Under the pieces are notes generated by a model. It did no database searches and was not told the DNA's origin. It saw nothing but the letters and a program-made list of their open reading frames with translations. A stretch of 64,000 nt of DNA from Clostridia bacterium (GTDB lineage: Bacteria > Bacillota > Clostridia > Oscillospirales > Acutalibacteraceae): positions 62,001-126,000 of the forward strand of contig JAFQON010000036.1 of assembly GCA_017403185.1 (NCBI GenBank), given 5' to 3'. The position numbers and the translations under genes are program-made. How positions within the stretch are numbered: the first letter of the stretch is position 1; the number at the start of each line of letters is the position of its first letter. Positions 57,733 to 64,000 of the stretch are shown here, one piece after another.

Positions 57733-58971
57733 TTACTGTTTTGCGCCGTTATCGAACATTTCAAGGGTCTTTACGGTTGCAGCAAAGCAGTTTGCAATAC
57801 CCTCTGCGTTCATGTTGTCATAGGAGTCAAGCCTTGTGTGGTAGTATCTTTCAAGCTTGTGGTTAAGGCCTGTAACTCCCGCTGCTCTGAAGCCGCCCTG
57901 AGTGAAGGCTGCAGCATCAACAGCACCGCCGAGAGGAGGAATCCAGCCCTTCTTGCAGGGCACGCCTGCTGCCTGAGCTGCTTCATAGAACAAATCAGCT
58001 ACCTCTGCGTCGGACTTGACCGTGCCGTTGAGGTCACGGTAGTTTGCCATGAGATATTTTGACTCATTGATTGTATCAAATGAATAAATGAAGGTGGGAA
58101 CATCCTTGAACTCATCCTTGTGAGCCTCTACCCACGCCTTTGCGCCTCTGAGACCGATTTCCTCTGAGCCTGTAAGGATAACGCCGACCTCAGTGTTTTC
58201 AAGCTCGATGCCTTCATCCTTGAGATACTTGAGCACTGCAATGCCCATGTAGCAGCCCGTGAGGTTATCGTTTGCACCGTCAACAACTCTTTTGTAGTTG
58301 ACCATGAAATAAAGGCCTATCATAAAGGGAACAAAAAGAAGCCCCCAAAGACCGATTTTGACAAGAAGATTTTCGGTGTCGGGCATTGCAAAGCCCATGC
58401 TGCCCTTGACAACACGAAGAATTGCAAGAACAAGGAAGAAAACAGCACCGACGGCAACTATGATTGCGTGACCCTCAAAGCCGACACCGCCGAGAGCATA
58501 GTTGACGGGCCATTCCCATGTGGCATCGGGGTGACCGTTGAAGATGATTCTTCTCTTGACTTCGCCCTTGCACTTTTTGATGGCAGTAACATTGTGACTT
58601 GTCTTTTTCTTGAAAAGAGGGTCAAGAAGCTTTTTATAAACGCCAAACTGAAGGAGCACGATTGCAAAGCCCGCAATAATCAGCGGAATTGACACAACGG
58701 GGATAAAGAAATATGCCGCAACAGCAAGAAGAACAAAGGTAATTGTGAAATAAATCCAGCCGTAGAACGCACGGGGAGCAACCTCGCAGGGCTCAACCTT
58801 TACATCCTCGCAGCCGCACTTTTCAAGCACCTTTGCCATATATTCGCAGGATTTCTTTTCACCCTCCGAGCCGGGGTCTCTCTTACCGCAGGTTTTAATA
58901 ACATGGGTAATCTCTTTGATTATGTACTTTGCCGCTTTGTCCTTTTTGTTGATAATGTTCTGTAAATCCAT
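57733..58971 (-). CDS. Membrane-anchored M28 family zinc peptidase (copy 2)
   Basis: Paralogue of the gene at 3561-4844, 412 residues. Same layout: N-terminal part of the peptidase domain (DPGSEGEKKSCEYMAKVLEK), a hydrophobic hairpin (about 70-110), then FNGHPDATWEW, a second membrane pair (about 170-235), VDGANDNLTGCYMGIAVLKY, ILTGSEEIGLRGAKAW and YYHTRLDSYDNMN. The first zinc ligand loop reads GHPDA instead of GHADS. The start has AGGAGG upstream and a good promoter (59000-59029). Having two such enzymes suggests different membrane-adjacent substrates, but nothing in the context identifies them. Confidence 0.88.
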   Translation of the reverse strand: MDLQNIINKKDKAAKYIIKEITHVIKTCGKRDPGSEGEKKSCEYMAKVLEKCGCEDVKVEPCEVAPRAFYGWIYFTITFVLLAVAAYFFIPVVSIPLIIAGFAIVLLQFGVYKKLLDPLFKKKTSHNVTAIKKCKGEVKRRIIFNGHPDATWEWPVNYALGGVGFEGHAIIVAVGAVFFLVLAILRVVKGSMGFAMPDTENLLVKIGLWGLLFVPFMIGLYFMVNYKRVVDGANDNLTGCYMGIAVLKYLKDEGIELENTEVGVILTGSEEIGLRGAKAWVEAHKDEFKDVPTFIYSFDTINESKYLMANYRDLNGTVKSDAEVADLFYEAAQAAGVPCKKGWIPPLGGAVDAAAFTQGGFRAAGVTGLNHKLERYYHTRLDSYDNMNAEGIANCFAATVKTLEMFDNGAKQ

Positions 58972-58999
58972 AAAAAAGCCTCCTTTTTCTATGTGTTCA

Positions 59000-59029
59000 A
59001 TTTTAGCATTTTAATTATAAAATTGTCAA
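59000..59029 (-). promoter_or_regulatory. Predicted promoter of the second M28 gene
   Basis: Minus strand TTGACA (59024-59029), an 18-bp spacer and TAAAAT (59000-59005). Confidence 0.65.
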
Positions 59030-59087
59030 TAGGAACTGTAAAATTAGTAACACTGTTACAAATTTTGTTGCCGCCTGAATTCATCGC

Positions 59088-59116
59088 TTGACTTTGAATT
59101 TCGATTGTGCTATACC
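59088..59116 (+). promoter_or_regulatory. Predicted promoter of the antiporter gene
   Basis: TTGACT (59088-59093), a 17-bp spacer and TATACC (59111-59116); divergent to the M28 promoter. Confidence 0.65.
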
Positions 59117-59151
59117 TATTTAGGATTAAAATTTGAATGTAAGGTGAAAAA

Positions 59152-60435
59152 ATGGAAACTTTGTTTTGTATCTCCATAGCACTCGGTGCGGGTCTTATTA
59201 TGTCCCGTATTGCAAAGCCGCTCGGCCTGCCCTCCGTCACCGCATATCTCGTTGCAGGCATACTCATAGGCCCCTACTGCCTCGGCAAAATCGGAATAGA
59301 GGGTCTCGGTTTCGTATCTCATGAAAATGTTACGGAGTTCAAGATTATCTCAGATGTTGCTCTCGGCTTCATCGCCTTCGCAATCGGCAACGAATTCCGC
59401 CTTTCTCAGCTCAAAAAGGTTGGCGGCAAGGCAACCTTCATCGGCATCGTGCAGGCGGTTGTCGCAACAATTTTTGTTGATATCGCTCTCATTGCCCTGC
59501 ACTTTATGCTCGGCGAGGATAAGCTCCCCCTTTCAATGGCGATAACTCTCGGCGCAGTTGCAGCCGCAACAGCCCCCGCCGCAACGCTCATGGTTGTGCG
59601 TCAGTATAAAGCCAAGGGAAAGCTTACCGACCTGCTTCTTCCCATCGTTGCAATCGACGATGCCGTGGGTCTGATTATTTTTGCGGTATCCTTCGGCATT
59701 GCAAAGGCAATTGACCACGGTCAGTTCAGCATCACGGCAATAGTTGTTGAGCCGCTGATTGAAATTGTGTTCTCTCTTGCACTCGGCGCAATTATGGGCG
59801 TGCTCTTTACAATATTCGAAAAATTCTTCAGTTCAAACAGCAAGCGTCTCTGCCTCTCCGTAACCTGCGTAATCTTCACTGTTGCACTCTCAATGATTAA
59901 GTTTGAAATCGGCGGAGTTCATGTGGGCTTCTCGGCACTTCTTGTTTGCATGATGCTCGGCACAATGTTCTGCAACCTGTGCGACTTCTCGGCTGAAATC
60001 ATGGAAAAAACGGATAAATGGACAGTGCCCCTTTTCGCACTTTTCTTTGTTCTCAGCGGTGCAGAGCTTGAGCTGAGCGTGTTCACGGATATAACCATAG
60101 TCGGCATCGGCGTTGCATATATCGCTTCCCGTTCGCTCGGCAAATACTTCGGCTCATTTGCAAGCGCAAAAATCACAAAGTGTGATGAAAAAACCTCAAA
60201 ATACCTCGGCATCACCCTTCTGCCTCAGGCGGGCGTTGCGCTCGGAATGTCCGTTACGGCACTCGAGCTCGGCGCAGTGGGCGAAATGATAAGAAATATT
60301 GTTCTTTTCTCAGTTCTTGTTTATGAGCTTTTCGGACCCGTTCTCACAAAAATGGCGCTCACCAAGGCAGGCAACATCGAGCCCAAGCCCCATCACAAAA
60401 ACAGAAAGCACCGCACAGCCCCTGCAAAAATATAA
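59152..60435 (+). CDS. Kef/CPA2-type cation:proton antiporter
   Basis: A 427-residue membrane exchanger with about 12 hydrophobic segments, beginning METLFCISIALGAGLIMSRI. Family landmarks are the paired-helix motif VTAYLVAGILIGPYCLG, the acidic transport-site stretch LLPIVAIDDAVGLIIFAVSF with two Asp, and LLPQAGVALGMSVTALELG near the end. No C-terminal TrkA/RCK domain is attached, unlike KefB/KefC, so regulation must differ. It probably exchanges Na+ or K+ for H+; the ion cannot be told. It is monocistronic between its own promoter and a strong terminator. AAGGTG lies upstream of the ATG. Confidence 0.92.
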   Translation: METLFCISIALGAGLIMSRIAKPLGLPSVTAYLVAGILIGPYCLGKIGIEGLGFVSHENVTEFKIISDVALGFIAFAIGNEFRLSQLKKVGGKATFIGIVQAVVATIFVDIALIALHFMLGEDKLPLSMAITLGAVAAATAPAATLMVVRQYKAKGKLTDLLLPIVAIDDAVGLIIFAVSFGIAKAIDHGQFSITAIVVEPLIEIVFSLALGAIMGVLFTIFEKFFSSNSKRLCLSVTCVIFTVALSMIKFEIGGVHVGFSALLVCMMLGTMFCNLCDFSAEIMEKTDKWTVPLFALFFVLSGAELELSVFTDITIVGIGVAYIASRSLGKYFGSFASAKITKCDEKTSKYLGITLLPQAGVALGMSVTALELGAVGEMIRNIVLFSVLVYELFGPVLTKMALTKAGNIEPKPHHKNRKHRTAPAKI

Positions 60436-60438
60436 CAA

Positions 60439-60476
60439 AAAGCACAGCTTCAACCCGAAGCTGTGCTTTAAATTTT
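60439..60476. terminator. Terminator after the antiporter gene
   Basis: Perfect 13-bp stem (60439-60451 with 60457-60469, AACCC loop) between convergent genes, with A/T-rich flanks on both strands. Confidence 0.82.
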
Positions 60477-60479
60477 GTA

Positions 60480-61091
60480 TTATACCGTCTGCTGAGGCTG
60501 AACGGATGCCGCCGCTTTTTTGCTTTTGAAATTCAGCTTGCCCTTTTCAACAATCATGAGAAGAATCACACCGATTACCGCTGCAATAATCGCTCCGACA
60601 AACATAAGCACATACATAATAATGCTCCTTGCTCCTGTTGCTGCAGCGTAATCCGAAGAATAAGAATTGCCGTTGAGAACAAGCGCAATAATCAGGTCAA
60701 CAACGGCCTGAATAATTCCCGTCAGCAGGCTTGACGCCGCCTTTGAAACAAAAATAATGCCGACAAAGCAGGCTGTACCCCTTATATTCTTATATGCAAG
60801 ATAAGCAAAAAGAACATAAACTGCGGCAGCAAACACGCCCGAAAATGCGTTTATAATGTCTGAAACGGCGTATTCGTAAAATGTTGTCGAGTAATCATAA
60901 TAGTAAGAAGCTGACGCCGAGGTTATCAGGCTGAGAAAAAGGCCTGAAATCAAACCCGTTATCAGCGGAATTATCGCACTGCCGAGAAATATGCTTATCG
61001 CCATAAAAATGTGCTGCTTGCCTAATTTGACATTTAATTTTTTTGCGGGCTGCGGTGCCTGCACGGGCTGCTGATAATAATTGTTTTCCAT
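60480..61091 (-). CDS. Small integral membrane protein, unknown
   Basis: Not assigned to a family with confidence; the build is like small Yip1/DUF-type membrane proteins. From ATG 61091 (GAGGAGG upstream) it has 203 residues. A Gln/Pro-rich cytoplasmic-looking N-terminus (MENNYYQQPVQAPQPAKK) precedes about five hydrophobic segments (about 28-55, 75-100, 105-125, 130-150 and 160-187), with a Tyr/Ser-rich loop (SASASYYYDYSTTFYEY) outside. The C-terminus is basic and Gln-rich. Upstream in-frame starts exist but lack a ribosome site. It is divergent to the phosphatase-like gene. Confidence 0.78.
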   Translation of the reverse strand: MENNYYQQPVQAPQPAKKLNVKLGKQHIFMAISIFLGSAIIPLITGLISGLFLSLITSASASYYYDYSTTFYEYAVSDIINAFSGVFAAAVYVLFAYLAYKNIRGTACFVGIIFVSKAASSLLTGIIQAVVDLIIALVLNGNSYSSDYAAATGARSIIMYVLMFVGAIIAAVIGVILLMIVEKGKLNFKSKKAAASVQPQQTV

Positions 61092-61179
61092 AATTTTTGA
61101 CCTCCTCTTTAAGTTCATTATATGAAAACTGATTATAATTGTCAACAACGGCAGAAAAAAGTTTCTTTTTACAAAAAAC

Positions 61180-61209
61180 TTGACAGCGGTTTCAGGCAGG
61201 GTTTATACT
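61180..61209 (+). promoter_or_regulatory. Predicted promoter of the phosphatase-superfamily gene
   Basis: Perfect TTGACA (61180-61185), an 18-bp spacer and TATACT (61204-61209). Confidence 0.7.
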
Positions 61210-61238
61210 TTAAGCATTCACAAAAAGGAGAATACATT

Positions 61239-62048
61239 ATGTCAGATTTATACAGCTCAATCTGCATTTCGTCGGTAAAGGCATCGGCGCTGCAGTGCGC
61301 AGGAATTGAAATCCCCGAAAACATCGAAAAGCCCAACCCCGTTATTACAGCCCTTGCCGAAAAAAAGCTCGGCGGCAAGCCCGTTGACAGAGTTGTTATC
61401 TACAACCCCGATGCGGTTGCGCTCTGGATTTATCAGAAATACACCTCAATGTTCACAAAGGCGGCTCTCTGCTCGGATATCGCTCTGCCCATGCTATCTG
61501 TTATGCCGAGCGTAACGCCCGTTTGCTTTGCCTCCATGTATTCGGGAGTCATGCCCGACACCCACGGCATCAGAAAATACGAAAAGCCCGTGCTGAGCGT
61601 CAACACAATATTTGACAGCTGCATCAAGGCGGGCAAAAAGGCGGCAATCGTTTCAACCGCAAGGGACAGCATTTCGATGATATTCCTTGAAAGAGAGATG
61701 GAATATTTCATCTATGATACCCCCGAGGAGGTTAATGCCAAAGCTCTTGAGCTTATCGACGAGGATAAATTCGACCTTATCGTTATCTACAACGGCAATT
61801 ACGACGGCACCATGCACAAGCACGGCCCCGAAGCGGAGGTTTCACTCAAAGCGCTTGAGATGAATGTTGATTTTTATGCGGAATTGGTCGAAAAAATCAA
61901 TGCGCAGTGGAAAAATCACAGCGTTTTCTACGGCTTCTGCCCCGACCACGGCTGCCATGAAATCGACGGCGACTGCGGCTCACACGGCCTTGATATGCAA
62001 GAGGATATGAATGTTATTCATTTTTACGGGATTAAAACAGCGGAATAA
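61239..62048 (+). CDS. Alkaline-phosphatase superfamily protein, nucleotide pyrophosphatase/phosphodiesterase-like
   Basis: From ATG 61239 (AAAGGAG upstream) 269 residues; an earlier in-frame start at 61122 lies upstream of the promoter. The protein has the metal-site pattern of the NPP/phosphodiesterase branch: NPDAVALW (first Asp), MPSVTPVCFASMYSGVMPDT (Thr nucleophile), NYDGTMHKHGPEAEV (Asp and His), CPDHGCHE (Asp-His) and a closing GSHGLD. No signal peptide or membrane segment is seen, so a cytoplasmic hydrolase of phosphodiesters or phosphomonoesters is likely. It is shorter than most family members. Substrate unknown. Confidence 0.82.
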   Translation: MSDLYSSICISSVKASALQCAGIEIPENIEKPNPVITALAEKKLGGKPVDRVVIYNPDAVALWIYQKYTSMFTKAALCSDIALPMLSVMPSVTPVCFASMYSGVMPDTHGIRKYEKPVLSVNTIFDSCIKAGKKAAIVSTARDSISMIFLEREMEYFIYDTPEEVNAKALELIDEDKFDLIVIYNGNYDGTMHKHGPEAEVSLKALEMNVDFYAELVEKINAQWKNHSVFYGFCPDHGCHEIDGDCGSHGLDMQEDMNVIHFYGIKTAE

Positions 62049-62049
62049 A

Positions 62050-62087
62050 AACAAGCGGTTTGCATCATAAAATGCAAGCCGCTTGTT
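62050..62087. terminator. Bidirectional terminator between convergent genes
   Basis: Sixteen-pair stem with one T-G (62050-62065 with 62072-62087, 6-nt loop), flanked by A/T-rich tracts. Confidence 0.88.
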
Positions 62088-62091
62088 GAAT

Positions 62092-62943
62092 TTAAAACAT
62101 AATAAGTATTGTTGAAACGCACGCAATTGCGGTTGAAATGAGCGTTCTTGCCGAGGGCTTTTCCCTGCGGATAAGGCTGATAACGGTTGAAAAAACCATT
62201 ACGCCGCCCGTGATAATCGGATACTGCACCGAGGCATCAAGCTGGGAAAGAGCAATAAGGCACAGCAGATTGCCTATGCCGCTGCAGCCCGCATAACAGG
62301 CAAGGTTCCCCACTTCTTTAAGCGGAAGAAGGGGAACTTTTTTGTTTTTAGCAAGGTGAAACACAAGGCACATCACAAAAACGCAGAGATTAACCGTTGC
62401 CATGAAGCTGCCGCTGTCAACAAACCCGCCGTTTTTTGACTGGTGTATTGCCGAAAGCACGCCCACAAGACCGTTGAGCATAAAAACCGCAACATAATAC
62501 TTGAAATTTTTGCCCTTTCCGCCGCCCTTTTCAAAGCTGAGCGCAGTTGAAATGCCTATGAGCAGCACGCACATTGCCTTTGGCAGAGAAAAATCTTCTC
62601 CGTTGAAAATAACGCCGTAGGCAAACGGCAAAAGCATTCCGCCGAGCATGGCAAAAATCGAATAAACCGAGAGATTTGCCGTTGCAAAGGATTTGAGCCC
62701 CGAATAGCTGTAGCCAAGCAGCACAACGGCATAGATAAATGCAATCAGGAACGATATCAGATTGATTTTCAGGCTGAAGCCGTTGAGAACAAGAAGAATC
62801 AGGAAGCTTATTCCGTTGGTATACATTGAAAAAGTGAAGGTCTGGTCGATACCGTCGCCGTTGCGTTTTCTGAACTGCTGATTAAACAAAAACTGCAGTG
62901 AAAAAAGCAGGTCAGCAATAATTATGTAAAGATATAAGAGCAT
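62092..62943 (-). CDS. DMT superfamily (EamA-like) transporter
   Basis: A ten-helix small-molecule exporter or importer of the drug/metabolite transporter type. From ATG 62943 (GAGG 8-11 nt upstream) it has 283 residues starting MLLYLYIIIADLLFSLQFLF; a longer in-frame start lacks a ribosome site. Hydrophobic segments follow each other with short loops; two EamA-like halves can be traced (about 1-135 and 145-283), the second ending YPIITGGVMVFSTVISLIRR and a final helix. The substrate cannot be predicted. It is convergent with the phosphatase-like gene and divergent from nothing close. Confidence 0.82.
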   Translation of the reverse strand: MLLYLYIIIADLLFSLQFLFNQQFRKRNGDGIDQTFTFSMYTNGISFLILLVLNGFSLKINLISFLIAFIYAVVLLGYSYSGLKSFATANLSVYSIFAMLGGMLLPFAYGVIFNGEDFSLPKAMCVLLIGISTALSFEKGGGKGKNFKYYVAVFMLNGLVGVLSAIHQSKNGGFVDSGSFMATVNLCVFVMCLVFHLAKNKKVPLLPLKEVGNLACYAGCSGIGNLLCLIALSQLDASVQYPIITGGVMVFSTVISLIRREKPSARTLISTAIACVSTILIMF

Positions 62944-63025
62944 TTCTTTCGCCTCATTCAATAAAAAAATCTTCACCTATTGTATCAACAGTTCTCTGAA
63001 AATTCAATAGGTGAAGAAAAATTTT

Positions 63026-64000
63026 TTAAATTGCAAAAACAGTGTTTATCCAATAATAAACAATATTGAGAGCCATTGTGACAAACTCGTAAAGCCCGAG
63101 AGTGCGGAGCATATCCTTGACAGGACCGACAAAAACAATATCAAACGGTGTTTTGATTTCGGTGCTTACAAAATCTTCGGTTTTTTCAACGGCATCACCG
63201 TTATCAATTCTGAAATACTGTGTTCTGTAGCCCAGAGGCGTGAGGGTTTTCGTTGTGTAGTAAACGGTCACACTGACCGACTTTGCACTCACTGCGGGAA
63301 TTTCGCCGCCGATGATCTTAAGCTCAACGCTTTCGCCCGGAGCGAGCGTTTCAAAGGGCTTCACCTTTTCAAATTGAAGGTTTATTCCGTCGCAATAAAT
63401 TGCAGAAATGCTCACATCATTTTCCCAGCAGCAGTTGGTGATTACAAGGCTGTCAGCCGAGCTGTCTATGATTCCCGGCTCGCAGCCCGAAAACTCCGCA
63501 TAAACCGCCGATGAGGGGTTTGAGGTATCTCTGAACTGAGGATATTCGGGGTCGGAGTAAACATCGGTTATGTTATCGGTGAAAAGAAGGGTGTGCACCA
63601 GTGAGCGTGTATAATAATCCCAGTTGGTCATACCGTGGAAAAGACCGTTCACAAACCATGTGTTATCGGGCAGATAAGCTGTTGAAGCATCAATTGCCAT
63701 ATCGGGCGAAATCTTGTTTTTGCCGCCGCAGTCATTAATCTGCTTGTAGCCGTCAGCAAATCTTTCGCCGTAGGGAGCGGTGGTTGCGCCCGTTGAAGCC
63801 GTTGTGGTTATGATTGCATCGGAATTCTCGTTAAGACCCGTAACGATTCTGTTACCCGTGCCCGCAATGATTGAAATATTCATTCCGTTGTCAATACATT
63901 CCTGAAGCTTTTTGCCTATCTGCGGGTAGATTTCATAGTGGAAGCGGTCGCTCTTTTCGATAAGCAGAGCACTCTCCTCTGCATCGAGAAGGTCTTTCTT
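63026..64000 (-). CDS. Partial protein, possibly an alpha/beta hydrolase, 5' end outside the window
   Basis: The frame is open to the right edge; 324 residues up to the stop at 63026 are visible and the N-terminus is missing. The visible part begins with KKDLLDAEESALLIEKSDRF, then ISIIAGTGNRIVTGLNENSD and DAIITTTASTGATTAP. The stretch MAIDASTAYLPDNTWFVNGL followed by FHGMTNWD resembles the end of lipase-like alpha/beta hydrolases, where an Asp and a His complete the triad (weak inference). Residues further on form a beta-rich domain (TLAPGESVELKIIGG and SVSVTVYYTTKTLT), then a hydrophobic C-terminal helix (LYEFVTMALNIVYYWINTVF). An ATG at 63883 is internal, not the start. Confidence 0.7.
   Translation of the reverse strand, partial: KKDLLDAEESALLIEKSDRFHYEIYPQIGKKLQECIDNGMNISIIAGTGNRIVTGLNENSDAIITTTASTGATTAPYGERFADGYKQINDCGGKNKISPDMAIDASTAYLPDNTWFVNGLFHGMTNWDYYTRSLVHTLLFTDNITDVYSDPEYPQFRDTSNPSSAVYAEFSGCEPGIIDSSADSLVITNCCWENDVSISAIYCDGINLQFEKVKPFETLAPGESVELKIIGGEIPAVSAKSVSVTVYYTTKTLTPLGYRTQYFRIDNGDAVEKTEDFVSTEIKTPFDIVFVGPVKDMLRTLGLYEFVTMALNIVYYWINTVFAI

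Noticed and set aside
1..64000. tRNA or rRNA genes, CRISPR arrays, insertion sequences, prophage genes
   Set aside because: None seen on reading both strands; no cloverleaf, regularly spaced repeats, transposase, integrase or phage structural protein was recognised.

Overview
The window looks like a chromosomal segment of an anaerobic, spore-forming, Gram-positive Clostridia species, most likely Oscillospirales/Ruminococcaceae-like and gut-associated. This is inference from gene content: SpoVT, an SpoIIQ-like M23 protein, a CD1247-type acidic Cys-rich protein, GlnRS next to GluRS, a secretin-less Tad pilus, and gut-type glycosidases (GH4, GH127). No marker RNA genes are present, so the taxon is not certain. 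Both ends cut through genes.

Left part (1-20 kb), mostly housekeeping: M18 aminopeptidase (partial), Xaa-Pro aminopeptidase, EF-P, CD1247-type protein, membrane M28 peptidase, a lipoprotein, GH4 alpha-galactosidase, two small XRE regulators (one interrupted at a dnaX-type slippery heptamer), the rpsO-pnp unit with structured leaders, an M23 protein, a four-gene run gltX-glnS-membrane protein-GH127, a PadR/DUF2812 pair with its operators in the promoter, and spoVT.

Middle (20.7-51.6 kb), all on the minus strand: a long accessory cluster. In transcription order it is a LytTR regulator, then TadA, TadB, TadC, Flp pilin, prepilin peptidase, a WG-repeat protein, a TadE-like pseudopilin, a DUF5702/TadG-like protein, a second TadE-like pseudopilin, a parvulin-like foldase, a stand-alone prepilin-peptidase Cys domain, a TadZ/CpaE-like ATPase, an FHA protein, a PP2C phosphatase, a transmembrane Ser/Thr kinase, a membrane protein with ETTVL repeats, a small membrane protein, a 3130-residue surface protein of Ig-like repeats, two secreted C2CH-finger proteins and two small membrane proteins. 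I read it as a regulated surface-fibre/adhesin system in which kinase, phosphatase and FHA protein control assembly. The regulator is probably autoregulated: near-identical direct repeats with a 20-bp period sit 27-28 nt upstream of a TATAAT box in front of both tadA and the LytTR gene.

Right part: a compact four-gene operon (52.3-55.7 kb) bounded by two bidirectional terminators encodes a TIR-GNAT fusion, a second GNAT, a PPP-type phosphatase and an ADP-ribosylglycohydrolase. I do not recognise this combination as a described system, and it is the strongest candidate here for new NAD+/ADP-ribose biology. Then come a CDP-glycerol glycerophosphotransferase-family protein, a hemolysin III protein, a second membrane M28 peptidase paralogous to the one at 3.6 kb, a Kef-type antiporter, a small membrane protein, an alkaline-phosphatase-superfamily protein, a DMT-family transporter, and a partial protein that may be an alpha/beta hydrolase.

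I saw no tRNA, rRNA, CRISPR array, insertion sequence or prophage gene.
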